A stretch of 64,000 nucleotides of DNA from Epiperipatus broadwayi. Lineage: Eukaryota > Onychophora > Udeonychophora > Euonychophora > Peripatidae. This document shows positions 1 through 12,031 of the stretch, piece by piece. The stretch's first letter is position 1; each line of letters begins with the position of its first letter. The notes under the pieces were generated by a model. That model had not been told where the DNA came from. It searched no databases and was given only the letters and a program-made list of their open reading frames with translations. Location: assembly GCA_028023455.1 (NCBI GenBank), contig JAQFVV010012490.1:498001-562000 (forward strand). Reading direction: 5' to 3'. Position numbers and translations under genes: made by a program.

Positions 1-860
1 TCTGTATTGCTCTTCTATTGAGTGTCCAAGTCTCAGATCCATAAGTAAGAATTGGCAAAACACATTTATTAAAAACCTTCCTTTTCAAACACATAGGCAT
101 ATTTCCTTTTAGTATCAAGTTATTTCTACCAAAAGCACTCCAACCAAGTTTAATTCTATGATTAATTTCCTCCATTATGTTTCCATCTGTATTAATAATC
201 TGACCAAGGTATTTGTAACTGTTAACTTCTTCTAATTCATCATAATCAATCTTTATTTTCATATTTTGAGCAAATCAATTAAACATTTATCTTTAGTCCT
301 ACTTTCATCTGATAACTCCTGCAACATTTCCTGCAGCTCTGAAGCATTATTTGCAAAAACAACTACATCATCTGCGAAATCTAAATGACTTAAATAATCT
401 CCATTTACTTTCACTCCTTTAGTTTCTCATTTTAATCCACAAAATACTTCTTGCAGCACTGCTGTACAAAGTTTTGGAGATATGGAGTCACCTTGTCTTA
501 CACCTTTCTCAATGTTGAGTTTCCCAGTATCATTATGTAATCTAATTGTTGCTGTTGCATTTTTATAAATATTCTTTAAAATATGACAATATCCTGGATC
601 TATACCTTGATGATCCAATGCTTTAATCACTGAAGAAATGTTTATAGAATCAAATGCCTTTTCATAAACTACAAATCCAAAACATAATGACAACTCATAT
701 TCATTTGTCCTTTCTATAACTTCTCTCAATACATGAATATGATCTACTGTACTAAAACAACTTTTAAATCCAGCTTGTTCTCTTGGTTGGGGGAAATCCA
801 ATGTTATCTGTAGATGAGTTGTAATTATCTTGGTAAAATTTTTATATAAAACTGATAAAA
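1..860 (-). pseudogene. RTE-like non-LTR retrotransposon, RT domain and C-terminal part (broken)
   Basis: On the minus strand this reads as the reverse transcriptase of a non-LTR retrotransposon. From high to low coordinates I see LYKNFTKII, QPREQAGFK, a motif A block ending YEKAFDSI, KGVRQGDSISPKL, then after a frameshift near 420-430 FADDVVVFANNASEL, and after another near 285 SYKYLGQII, IKLGWSAFG and VLPILTYGSETWTL. The order and wording match RTE/BovB-like LINEs of invertebrates. The RT would reverse-transcribe element RNA at a nicked target. The copy is dead: it has at least two frameshifts, and the first catalytic aspartate of motif A is valine (VVYEKAFD for the usual VDYEKAFD). The element continues beyond the window edge. 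It abuts the inverted PLE pair at about 864. Confidence 0.85.
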
Positions 861-862
861 GC

Positions 863-1184
863 TTATTTTATTTTGTTGTTATTTTTTTCAATTTGCAATA
901 TTTTAACATTGTTGTAATTGAAGTTAAAATCATAAATACATGAATTATTATAGTCGTGAAAAACAGACGCTGAAACATTATCTACTTTGCAATTTTGATT
1001 TGATTTCTGAACTCTTTTTAATAACAGCAAGTGCTCTTTAGTTCTTTTCTCCAATGTACGCCTCAATTCACATATATATCCACTATCACACCTACACATC
1101 CATTTATAAATGATACAATTTTTATTTATAAATGAGGTTTTATCTTTAGAATTATTTATTAATTTGTTTAATGTAGAAGGTGTG
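863..1184 (-). pseudogene. PLE GIY-YIG endonuclease end, left arm of inverted pair
   Basis: The minus-strand frame is open for about 107 codons. It runs from a linker (STLNKLINNSKDK) into a GIY-YIG endonuclease-like block with YKWMCRCDSGYI, RRTLEKRTKEHL and a distal VFHDYNN segment. The linker resembles the RT-endonuclease linker of the PLE at 26-31 kb (NTNRLINNSK), so this is the 3' end of a second, diverged PLE family. The GIY-YIG domain would nick target DNA for retrotransposition. No RT is attached; the copy starts in the linker, as expected for a 5'-truncated insertion. The glycine of the usual YIGE is cysteine here (YICE), so activity is unlikely. Confidence 0.7.
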
Positions 1185-1561
1185 TAAAATGCAATATCAC
1201 ATAAAAATCTTCCTTATAAAATTTACTTGATCATTCGATCACACCTCCTACATTAAACAAATTAATAAATAATTCTAAAGATAAAACCTCATTTATAAAT
1301 AAAAATTGTATCATTTATAAATGGATATGTAGGTGTAGTACTGGATGTATAGGTGAATCGAGATATACGGAAAGAAAACCTAAAAAGCACATGCTGTTGT
1401 TAAAAAGAGTTCAAAAATAGAATCAAAATTGTAAAGTAGATAATGTTTCAGCATCCGTTTTTCACGACTATAATAATTCATGTATTTATGGTTTCAACTT
1501 CAATTACAACAATGTTAAAATATTGCAAATTGAAAAAAATAACAACAAAAAAAAATAAATA
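864..1561. repeat. Head-to-head inverted repeat of a truncated PLE
   Basis: The arms at about 870-1184 and 1240-1555 are reverse complements over most of their length, separated by 55 bp. The 5'-truncated ends face each other, the same geometry as the large PLE palindrome at 26.04-30.93 kb. Confidence 0.8.
1240..1561 (+). pseudogene. PLE GIY-YIG endonuclease end, right arm of inverted pair
   Basis: This is the inverted copy of 863-1184, starting at the same linker position (PTLNKLINNSKDK) and ending in the same AAC-rich tail. It reads YKWICRCSTGCIGESR, keeping GIGE-type residues the left arm has lost, but the R/H helix is altered (KPKKHM) and a stop follows LLLKRVQK. The two arms carry different lesions, so they have aged separately since the pair formed. 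The 55-bp spacer (1185-1239) shows no coding sense. Confidence 0.65.
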
Positions 1562-2297
1562 AAAGAACCTATGCTAATATACAAATACAAACATGGCTTA
1601 ATTAACAGGCAGGCATCAAATGTTAAGATCACAGAATTATGGGAAGGTTAGCCTTTCAAAGTGTTAGTTGACAAAGACTACAAGGATAGACCAAAGCGCT
1701 ACTAAGTGGATAAAATTTTAAAAATATATCTGATTTATAAATATTCAATTATATAATTACATATATTGCTTTGAATAAGTACAGACATCAAATTATAATA
1801 TAAACATATATATATATATCAGCACACAGACACCCTGGTATAATAATTTATGAACATATTTGAATTGTCATAAACCTATAAATTAAATTCATTTTTATAA
1901 TTATAATGATTAATTTAACATATGTGTTTACAAGACTCTTATCTATATAAGCACACAGATGTACTGTAACATATGGGAATTGTCATATAACAACAACAAA
2001 AAAAAAAGCTCACATTTTAATGATTCATAAATAATGACTGATTTAATGGGTTGAATCTTTGTAGCGCAACCTGCGCATGTTGAAGCTGATTCGTTGAAAT
2101 TTTGTCTTTTTTAAATTGCATAAAAACTATAAGCATGATGTCAACAGAAATCTCAGCATTCGTTGCTGCTTAATTCCATCTTTAAAATGATGTAGTACAA
2201 TTTGAAATCGGATACATTTGAATTTTTTATTAATAGGTGCATTTAATTTTTTTATTTTCTGGACAGTTTATTAGTTTACATGAGGACAATAAAGGCA
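1562..2297. other. AT-rich non-coding stretch with a dispersed repeat
   Basis: There is no convincing gene. A block at about 1800-1910 (TATGAACATATTTGAATTG, then CATAAACCTATAAAT) recurs at about 4975-5060 in the same orientation, and both copies sit near short GCACACA motifs. It is an old dispersed repeat of unknown class. Confidence 0.6.
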
Positions 2298-2305
2298 GAA
2301 AATCT

Positions 2306-3402
2306 GGTAGATTTATAATAGCGTGTTGAAACCGCTGGAGGGCGTGGTTTGTTTGTAAACAAAGATAAATATAATGTTGCCGGGGCCGGGTTTTTTTTTT
2401 TTTTTGTTTTGGTTTGTTTATCACATTTAAAAGTAATATGAAATAAATTTTTTGTTAACAAAAAAAATGCATAAATCAAAATGAATTTAAAAAAGTACTT
2501 AATTTTTATTCTTTTCACTACTTATATTTTCGGGCCGTTTTTGTTTATCACATTTAAAAGTAATATCGCAAATCAATTTAAAAAAATAAAATAAAATACA
2601 TAAATCAAAATGAATTTTAAAATGTAGTTACTTTTTATTATTTTCATTATTTTTATTTTCTGTTTGGTAAATTCTACGAAATCTACTTTTTTTTTTTTAA
2701 ATTACAAATAAATATATTTCCATTTAATGGTAACATTTCCAACAATAGGTCAAACTTTTTTTTGGGGTGGGGTTGGGGGGATACAATTCTTAACCAAACA
2801 GGATAATGCAACTCGAAGATTGACAAACTTTTTACGGTAATTACAACAACAAATATATACGACAATTAAAACCAACATTTTTGGCTCTTCAGGAACAGCA
2901 TGCATGCAGCTTTAACCCTCTTTTGTTTGATAATCCTTCCAGCAGGCAGAGAACTTTGACATTCAGAAACTTTCCTATTTCAGCCATTTGATTAAGCTCG
3001 CAGTTGTTCTCGCAGAAACGTGACTTAGAGCGTGATTTGATCCAAATCACGCTTGCACCTACACTTGCTGAATTTTTTGAGCAGGGAATCTGGTCTAGGG
3101 AAGCATGAGACTGCTCATAATTGTTAGTAGACATTCATAAAATATGGGAGAGGGGGAGGTCTTCATGAATATTAAAATAGTTTTGACATTCGCAATTCCA
3201 GCCACCCTCACACAATACTGTACCGAAAAGTAAAATGTGATCGCACATCAAAAATGCGTAACACAAATCTGAGCTGTAAGCTGACACGATAGCTTCTGCG
3301 GCAGATTAAACGTCATACTTCTGTGCATTAGCATAGAAATAGAACGTTTGATAGCGGAAGCAATGCCCTCCGGCGGTTTCAACACGCTATTATAAAACTA
3401 CC
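2306..3402. mobile_element. Non-autonomous TIR element 1 with 8-bp target duplication
   Basis: The element is 1,097 bp long, bounded by terminal inverted repeats of about 38 bp with two mismatches. They begin GGTAG and contain AATAGCGTGTTGAAACCG and GGAGGGC. A perfect 8-bp duplication, GAAAATCT, flanks it at 2298-2305 and 3403-3410. The same termini bound 55605-56601. No transposase is present. An 8-bp duplication fits hAT, P or Merlin; ends starting GG fit Merlin better than hAT, but this is inference. Inside are an imperfect tandem repeat (2382-2660), a perfect 11-bp-stem hairpin at 3029-3053 and an 81-codon minus-strand frame at 2889-3134 of unknown meaning. Confidence 0.85.
2382..2660. 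repeat. Imperfect two-copy tandem repeat inside TIR element 1
   Basis: Two copies of roughly 130-150 bp each start with GGGCCG and share GTTTATCACATTTAAAAGTA and CATAAATCAAAATGAATTT. The first carries a long T tract. Confidence 0.7.
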
Positions 3403-3410
3403 GAAAATCT

Positions 3411-5484
3411 TTATTGGCCTTATAAGCTAATAAACTGGATTAAAAATAAGCTGATGATTCGCATGCCAAGGCCTTCAATGCGATATAAACATACTATGAA
3501 ATATTGGCGTAAGTATTAATTTTATTATTTGAATATTTTAAATTTTTTTATTATTATTTGGCATAATTTAATAATTTGTTTGTATTGGCATAACTGGGTA
3601 CTATATAAGTTACATAATATTAAATCATTTATGCTCTTTATTATATGTAGATAAATTTGTATTCAAATATAACAAAAGTGACTTTTGTACAGTGTAATTT
3701 TGAGTCTCTGATCCAAGTTTGAGGCGACCTTATTTTGTAGATGTAATGATTCTTGAAAGGTTTAATAATTTATTAGTATGTTTATATTTGTATTGGTATG
3801 TTTGAGTTTGCTCTTGCATGTTTGTATAACAAGTAATGATTTATATATAGAGAGCAGTACATTTTAAAAACTGATAATCAAATGTACAGAAAGGTTGCAG
3901 TTGATAAATCATTCACAAAATTTACTGGGCATAGTACCATGTGAAAATATAAACACTTAAAACTAATAAAGAGAGATTTCTTAATGGTGTGTGTGTAATG
4001 GAAGCCAATGGTTATGAATATACCACATGGAATTGCATGCAGGCAAAGAATCAAATTCTGATTCTTGCCTATGCCTTGATACTCATGCTGTGGAGTCAGT
4101 AGTTTTGCTATATCTTGCATAACATTATTTTCAAGTCTATAGATAGCAAATAAATTATATCTATGTGGGACAATAAAGATAACAAGATAGCATCACTGGT
4201 GTGCATAAAGAACATAAACATCACTGATGTACCCCAAAAAATATAAAATGAAGAGATGAAACTCATTTTATCAGTGATGCAGACAGTAGCCTACAATTTC
4301 TAGTTTTAGATACACAAGAAGCCAATTGCTATGCTGACAAATGCATATCTATCTTCTGGAAATGATTTGTTTTGTATCTTTTATTAGGATGAATCTTTTT
4401 CTTATAGATGTCTTTGAGATTTGTTAACTTTTGGGGTACAGATAAAAATGAAGAATTCTTATGTGACTAGTTTTGGAGATTCTGAAGCTATGGATTATCT
4501 CATGTAAGAAGTATTATATATGGTTTGAAAGATAATTTTGTGAGGAATACAATGAAATTATCAATGAAGATGTAATTTAAACTTAGTTAATGACAAATTA
4601 GAAATTATAAACAAACAATAAAGTAATAATTATGTCGGATGTTGAAATTTCGTTTTTTCCTTATTTTTTAAATGGTTATCACTATTTGTCTTAGACTTAT
4701 TGTTTTCCTTAGTTTTTCTCTTTATCAATGTAAAGTTTTGTGCTCTAACATTATTAAAACTGAAGTTATTGTGAAAATTGTTTCTCATGTCAGTTTTTAA
4801 AAAATTCAATATGGCATCTTGCAGAATCAACTAGTTAGCATATGTGAGTGTGCAAGGTAATGTGTGCACACGCTGACATTTATAAAAATATAAACCTAAT
4901 AAATCATTATATTTTCTTAATACACAATTAATTCAATGTCAAAAAACAAATTGCACACATATATAAGCAAACAGTCATATGATATAATATTTTATGAACA
5001 TATATGAATTGTCATAAACCTATAAATGATATTCATTTTTTATAATACATAATTAATGACTGACTTAAGATATATGAGTGTGCCCATGAAAAGATGTGCA
5101 CACACTGACATTATATCATATTTTGTCAAAATAATAAAATTATTAAAAATATATTTTTCACAATTAATTCCATGTTGAATAAAAATCTTTTTATAAAAAA
5201 AGTAATATCACATATGTGACAGATTACATTTGATTAAGTATAAACATCTCTTAAAGTTCTCCAAGTTCTTTTTTTTTTTGTTCTCCAATCTAAAAGATTT
5301 TTGGAGTTTACTTTCTTTTTTCAAAATAAAATTGTCTATGAATCAATCATTTGCTTATTACACTTTTAGTTCAAGCAAAAATTATCTACTAATTTACTTT
5401 TAAAATTTGTTAATTAAAAATTTTAAATGTCATTTCTAGAAATTATTTAAAACACTATCATTCTCAATATATATCTGTACTTAC
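3411..5484. other. AT-rich non-coding DNA
   Basis: Nothing codes convincingly here. The second copy of the dispersed repeat described at 1800-1910 lies at about 4975-5060. Open frames at 3878-4120 and 4630-4830 have compositional bias but no recognisable motif. Confidence 0.5.
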
Positions 5485-5532
5485 CAGCTATACTTTATAT
5501 ATGATGCCATACATTTCTTTATCTGTGCTTCT
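5485..5532 (-). CDS. Candidate 48-nt exon (uncertain)
   Basis: On the minus strand a T-rich tract ending TATATGCAG is followed by 48 nt and then a near-ideal donor, GTAAGTACA. One frame is open through the segment (reading EAQIKKCMASYIKYS), in phase 2-2. No neighbouring exon could be linked, so it may equally be a non-coding exon or a chance pair of sites. The phase differs from the phase-1 exons at 31-54 kb. Confidence 0.2.
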
Positions 5533-5559
5533 CTGCATATAGATAAAACAATATACATA

Positions 5560-5850
5560 TGAACTAATTCTTCAGCAAGCTAATGGTCTCATAAGCTGGT
5601 CCCTTCTAAACAGTAGACTGGCTTGTCATTTTTGGGAAACTTATAATCGAAGTATGTTGTCTTGCAGTGAGCTCCCTTCAGTCTCTATGCTGTCTAATCT
5701 ACATATATAGAGAGTTATGGAGAACTCAGAAAGCAGATGCTTTACTTCCACGTGAATCCAAACTCTATCATAGTGAACTAGTAGCAGAAGCTGGATCCAC
5801 TCTCTTGCCTTCAGTTATAATTTCATGGGAACTCTATCATAATCTGTGAA
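5560..5850. other. GC-richer patch with a short plus-strand frame
   Basis: Base composition rises here and a 60-codon plus-strand frame (5667-5849) follows a TTGTCTTGCAG acceptor-like site. The phrase AACTCTATCATA occurs twice (about 5760 and 5830). I recognise no family. It may be a decayed repeat. Confidence 0.3.
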
Positions 5851-6631
5851 ACTCTTAAAAAACTCTTTAAGAACTCCTCTTTAATCCTTTTTTAAAACCT
5901 TTTATATTTAGGATGGGAAAAAAAAATAGTAATTAAACTAAGTTTTATTTATTTTGATTGAAAAAAGTTAGTGACTCATTTCAATTCACTTTAATCATTT
6001 GAAAAATAACTCTATAGGATTAAAATGTTATATATGTTTTAAAGTTGTAATTATAAATTTATTAAACGCACATTGATTACGTAAGTAATATTTACTGAGG
6101 CTATAACCTCGACAATATGCGTATAAATGCGATAGCAGGGACCTCTACAGGTGTTTTAACCACAAGCTTTTAATTAAAAAATTTTTAATCTAATCAAAAT
6201 AGTGGAATTTTATAATTACCAGTATATTTATTTTAATATAAAAACATGCTTGTTTTAATTTCAAAATCAGAATTAAATAAAATATTAATTAGACCTTTTT
6301 AAGTGGTTAATTTATAATATTTTTTTTTTTTTAAATTCAAAATTATTTAATCCTTAACTGTTATTATTCCAGTGTAATATAGAAAATATCTACAAAAACT
6401 TTTTTGTGTTTATTTCTACTTTTCCTTTCAACTATATATATGTGTGGGTGCATACACAGTACTATGTTGTTGTATACCATGAGACACATAACAATCTCAG
6501 TATAGATAAAAAATTAAAAACAAATATTTCTGTTATTTACAAACATATCAAATAAAAGACTGGTAAAAATCTGACTTTTTGAATATAATAACAAAAATAT
6601 TTTTTTATTATAAAGAAATAATTTTTACATT

Positions 6632-7031
6632 AAACATAGTTCAATGTATATAAATAAAGAGAGTAAATCACTCTCTCCCAGACTATGATTTAAAAGCACT
6701 CTAAATGTTGAACATAGAATCAAAAATAGAATGAATCCACCTATTCTTGGTAGCTCTGATGTTTATAAGCACATCTTTGTCAACATCATTGTAATTAATT
6801 ATGAGTTTAATAACTTTTAAATGCCATATGCCATCTGGTTGATAAATTAATTTCATTCTAAATTACCAACAATGTTGACAAAGATATGCTTAAAAGAAAC
6901 ATTAGAGCTACCAAGAATAGATGGATTCATTCTATTCTTGATTCTGTGTTTAGCATCTAGAATGCTTATAAGTTATAGCCTGGGGAAGAGTGACTTACTC
7001 CCTTTGTTTACATATCATTGAGCTATGTTTA
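6632..7031. repeat. Foldback repeat, imperfect palindrome
   Basis: The arms at about 6632-6790 and 6850-7031 are inverted copies sharing TACCAAGAATAG, GGATTCATTCTAT and AACATAGTTCAATG-like ends. The centre holds AATTATGAGTTTAATAACTT. A further partial direct copy of the right half with its centre follows at 7117-7320. This is a non-autonomous foldback or MITE-like family; no protein is encoded. Confidence 0.75.
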
Positions 7032-7116
7032 ATTTAAAATTTTCATATTAAATCTTGTTTAATTATTACAATCAGGGTGTTAAAAGTGAGATGCTGTCTC
7101 CAGCCTTGTATAAGTA

Positions 7117-7320
7117 ATTATGAGTTTAATACCTCTTAAGTGCCTATTCCATCTGATTGATAAATTAATTTCACTCTGAATTATAACAATGTTGACTAAG
7201 ATATGCTTATAAACATTAGAATTACCAAGAATAAATAGGTGGATTTATTTTATTTTTGATTCTTTATTCAATATTTAAAGTGCTTTTAAGTCATAGCCTG
7301 GGGGAGAGTGGTTTAAAGAA
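7117..7320 (+). repeat. Partial direct copy of the 6.6-kb foldback unit
   Basis: It starts AATTATGAGTTTAATACCTC, matching 6793 onward, and runs through TTGACTAAGATATGCTTATA and CATAGCCTGGGGGAGAGTG. It parallels the right arm of the neighbouring palindrome. Confidence 0.75.
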
Positions 7321-10300
7321 ATGTTTTATAAATGACACTATATAAATTATAGTCACACATACAGCTAAGTTGTAGATTCTTAGAAAGATAAAAAAAATTT
7401 GATGCTGAATTAAGAGGACAGAAAATTCAATGAACAGTCAGAATAAACATGCATTGAAGATAATTAAAAAAAAACAAAACAATAGGGTAGCAAGTTTTAC
7501 AGGGTAAAATGACTATAAAAAAGGAATGGAGATTGAGAAAAAAAAATTACTGGATGGTATAAAACCTAGTGAAATTTAGCAAATAATCTAAAACCTTAAG
7601 TTCTTTGATATAGTATAATAACATTTCCATAAACGTTTTATCAGTTCATACCTTCTATCTATAAATAAATTTAAAACAAAAAAAAAATCTATTATACGAT
7701 TATAACTTCAAACATTTCTAGAGAACAAACAATTGTAACACAAATTTTGTTTTTTCCCCATTATTTCTCTAACAGATACTTTTTGAACATACAATCCAAC
7801 TATGAACATGATTTTTTCTATTCATTATCAAATTAACAAACTTTCATATTATTGCTTAAAAACATTTTACTAAACAAAATACTGCACTATATCATTTGGA
7901 AATAAAAAAGAAATCAAAATAGATTTAGTGAATGCACTTCAAAACAAAATAATGGCTGCTGCCATACTGTTTGTGATAGACTTGTACTAAATTTCCAAAT
8001 TTTAATGTTTTTATTTACATTGGGGGGTGGAGGGAGGAGGTGGACCATATAATTGAAATAGTATGTTCAGATAAAAGGCATATCATGGGTTCACCGCATC
8101 TATCACAAACAATTTATTGGATAAATATGATGGGAAAAAAAGTTATTTCATGCAATAAAAGCATGTGTAGGAATACGGCAATTAGTCACTAATAATAAAA
8201 GCAGCACCATATTAGGATATTTTTTTTTTTTGTAGTAAGAAAATCAATTTATTCAACAAATTCAAATTAGCTTTCTAGTTAATAACAGTTAGATATCAAT
8301 TTTGTAATCTGAAATTTTTTTCAAAACTTATATGAGTAGGATTCAAATACTAAATAGTACAAATAGCTGGCAAATGTACTAACTATTATATTATGATCAT
8401 AAAGTAAAACTAACACATTAACATTTAAATTTTAAAAAAAAACCCTCAGTTAAACAGTGAATTAAAATAATTCAATTAAAGCAAATATCAATTTTGTCAT
8501 TTGAAAGATAAATATTTTAATAAAAAAATAAATGCAACATAATCCATTTATAATATAGTACTTGTAAAAAAAACAAACAAACAAAAAAACAAACAAAATG
8601 GTTAAAACACTAATAATATAGATATGTTTAAAAATGAGAATACTTCTTTAAATAGATATTTACATTTTCATAAGATTAGCTTGTTCAGTTTTGAACAAAA
8701 GTATAAACATGTTTTGGAAAAAGTCTGATGTCAAGGTGGAAAAAAGAGATGCAGATAATTGTTGATATTGAGATATTGAAAATTCTATTAAATCTGAAGG
8801 TCAATGATACATGATCAGATATTATCAACCAAATATTTATATAAAAATTCAAATATAATCAAAAAGTAACTTTACAAATATAAAATATTTATTCTAAAAA
8901 TTATCTTTGTTTCCCTCTACTATTTTTAAATAATTTTTATTGACATGCTATAATTGATATGCAAAATAAAAACATTGCTATTCGATATGTTTATCAATAT
9001 TTTTATTTTTCTTATAATAATTGCAATTTATTGTCATAGGGATTTCCAACAATTATTTCCAGATTCGTCCACATTTGATTTTTATAAAATTCATTAAAAA
9101 ATATAAACATTTCATATACATATTCGAAGTAATATACAAATTGATAGAGACAATTATTTAAACTAAAATTTAAGAATAATATAAGAAAAGACAATATTCT
9201 TACTAATTAAAAGTAATAAACAATCATTTTCTTATGATGTCATAAAAATGCAAGAAGAGGACAGCACTGATTACAAGGCTACAGACATAGGACAAATGTT
9301 GTGACCTCCATATTGAAATACATATCTAAAGTAAAAATGTATTACTTAAACATATAAATTAATTAAATTTCATTTGGACCATGTATTTAATTTCTCAATA
9401 GCTTTATCATAATGTACAAATTTCATAGCCATTTTAAAAACTATCACATAAGAAATATATTTTACTTTAAAATTACTGTTTATTGTATTTAATAAAAGTT
9501 ATATTTTTGTGACACTTCTGTTGATAGTAATTTCATGTAAATAAGATGTAAATATATTTTGATCAAACTACTTCAAAAGTGAAGACAAATTTTTTTAATT
9601 ATTAAACTTTCTGCTAATGTGAGGGAATAGTTAGAGAAATAGGGAGAATTGGCGAAGATTTTTATTTGATATTCAATACATTGAAAATGGAATTTAGATA
9701 ATAAAACAACAAAAAATTTCTATGATCACAATATATCTTCCTTATATGTATAAACTTGAAATATATTTTAATAAACAACTACATTATATTCTTTTATACT
9801 TTTATTTTATTATCATTTTATTAATGGGAGCAACTTCATGGGTCCAGCTAGTGACATTTGTAAACAAATGCATATAGAAATATACAAATAAAAACTATCT
9901 AAATTGAACAAATGTCACAAAACTAATTTTTACTCTGGTTTGCAATATTTATCAAAATCTGCATATTCAGTTAAAAAAATAAATAATGAATATATGAATC
10001 AATACTTTGGAGAGTTTTTTGGCATATAAATAAAAGGAATTTTGAAACCACCACCAGATCACAAAAAAGGTCAAATTTCATATTAATATTAAATAACTGA
10101 ATGATTTACTCAAGAGTAGATAAGAAGTTCGAATATAGAAAGTGAGAATAAAGATATGCAATATATGGTTCTCCAGAGGCACATTACTATTAATAATATA
10201 CAAATACATAAATATAAAAATTTTGATATAAACATGTTAGAAAATGTTAAAGCAAATAAAGAATGTTAAAAAAAAAATTATATATTAACAAAGAAAACCC

Positions 10301-10603
10301 AGTTTTACATAGAACAAATTGTTAAATAATAGTTGATTTATAGTATATAAATAGTAATATACCATGTTTCCCTGAAAATAAAAATTGGTTTTGCATACCA
10401 AAAAATATGTAAATGAAATTATAAATTGTCTGATATACTGACTTGCGATAGATAAATAGTTTCTCTATAAATATAGAATTATATTTGTTGAAAATGGTCA
10501 AAGAGAAAATACAAAAAAAACAAAACAACATTATATTACTATTTATTTATAGCAATAATATCAATAATATTGTTTATTTATATATCATTACTTTATAATG
10601 CAA
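7321..10603. other. AT-rich non-coding DNA
   Basis: About 3.3 kb of very AT-rich sequence holds no supported gene. There are a G-rich tract at 8020-8042 and A/CAAA-rich simple sequence at 8570-8600. Frames at 9012-9194 and 10322-10531 are F/I/Y/N-rich compositional frames. Confidence 0.5.
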
Positions 10604-10968
10604 TATATCAATTGTGTGTTTTCCTGAAGGTTTGTGATGATGGTGTTTTACTTGTAATTTTATATTGGACTATTTCCATCATCTAATGTAAGTATTGAAT
10701 GTCTTTAGAAAAAAATTAACTTTATTTAAATATTCCAAATACATTCAGCTGTTAGTAATAGCACATCAAACAGGTTAGTATATGCATGTTTTGAGAGGTA
10801 TTATTCTCCCCTCTTCTTCAGGTGTTGCTGACCTGATAAGTTACAGTACTAACAGTTGAATGTATTTGAAATATTTTAAATAAAATTAAATTTTTCTAAA
10901 GACATTCAAGACTCATATTAGATAATGGAAATAGTCTAATATAAAATTACAAATATCAATTGTGTGTT
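10604..10968. repeat. Palindromic element between 17-bp direct repeats
   Basis: The arms at about 10652-10765 and 10840-10951 are inverted copies (TGGACTATTTCCATC against GATAATGGAAATAGTC). The same 17-bp direct sequence ATATCAATTGTGTGTTT lies at about 10605-10621 and 10952-10968. About 30 bp separates the left direct repeat from the left arm. It may be a foldback insertion with a target duplication. Confidence 0.65.
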
Positions 10969-11731
10969 TCAATGGGCAAACAAAAATATCTATTTGGTTG
11001 ATAATCTGAAAAATCATACTAGAACTTATTTTCTGATTAGGTCTTATTTTCAGGAGACTATGGTATAAGAAATTGTTGATATTGCTGGGTTTGTAAAGGT
11101 TCCCTACATTTGTCTAAGATATTATAAAAAAAAAATAGGTTAAAAAATAGTGGGAGATAAGTAGTTATAATATATATGGGTCCATGAAAATTAGAAATTT
11201 TTTTTTTAAAAAAGGAAGAAAATCATTTTATTGAATTTTTTTTTATATATGAAACAAATATTAGAAAAAGTTTCTTTTATATATTTCAATTCAGACTAAC
11301 AACATATAGAGCTCATTAAAGTTTGGAATTTCATTTATTATGATTATTCAACTAACATATTTGGTCACTTATGCAGAATAAATAAATATACACAATATAT
11401 ACCAAACATTTATAAAAATTATTAAGAAGTCATTGTAAATAACCTCACATACATATATGTATTTCAAAAGAAACAAAATTTACTAAAAATTCATAATTTA
11501 TATAATGTAGCATGTGTAAATACATTAGAAGTGCTCTATGTAATAACATTTTGTTATCAAAAAAGTAGTGGATTTTATTATAATTTCTGATTCTCAAGTA
11601 TTAACAGTGTTTTACAAATTAAAAAATAAATCTTCAATTGTTTTGGATGACATATCTATTTCATAAAGATTGCTTAGTACTACTTTTCATTTCAAAATAA
11701 TAATGGATATAAAGATGTTTGAAAAACAGAC
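10969..11731. other. AT-rich non-coding DNA
   Basis: No supported gene or structured repeat is seen here. Confidence 0.5.
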
Positions 11732-11733
11732 TA

Positions 11734-12031
11734 GTTTTGATTTTAATGGTTCCAAATTATATGAATATATTTGCCCGATTGACTCACTGGGTTTAACTTG
11801 ACTCATATCTTATCCCCTTCCCTAAACTTGTCCATTGTAATACCCTTCCTCTGGGTCTGTGGTTTTGAGCAATGTTCCAGTAGTTTTGATTTTAATGGTT
11901 CCAAATTATATGAATATATTTGCCCGATTGACTCACTGGGTTTAACTTGACCCATATCTTATCCCCTTCCCTAAACTTGTCTATTGTAATACCCTTCCTC
12001 TGGGTCTGTGGTTTTGAGCAATGTTCCAGTT
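11734..12031 (-). repeat. 149-bp tandem duplication of the gypsy integrase tail
   Basis: Two nearly identical 149-bp units abut (11734-11882 and 11883-12031), differing at only a few bases. Each encodes on the minus strand the integrase C-terminal segment KFREGDKIWVKLNP...GKYI, which resembles the chromatin-binding SH3-like tail of Ty3/gypsy integrases. The few differences point to a recent duplication. Confidence 0.85.

Noticed and set aside
3448-3475. A CTGATGA box outside the retrozyme copies
   Set aside because: No GAAA box or stem II follows at a usable distance.
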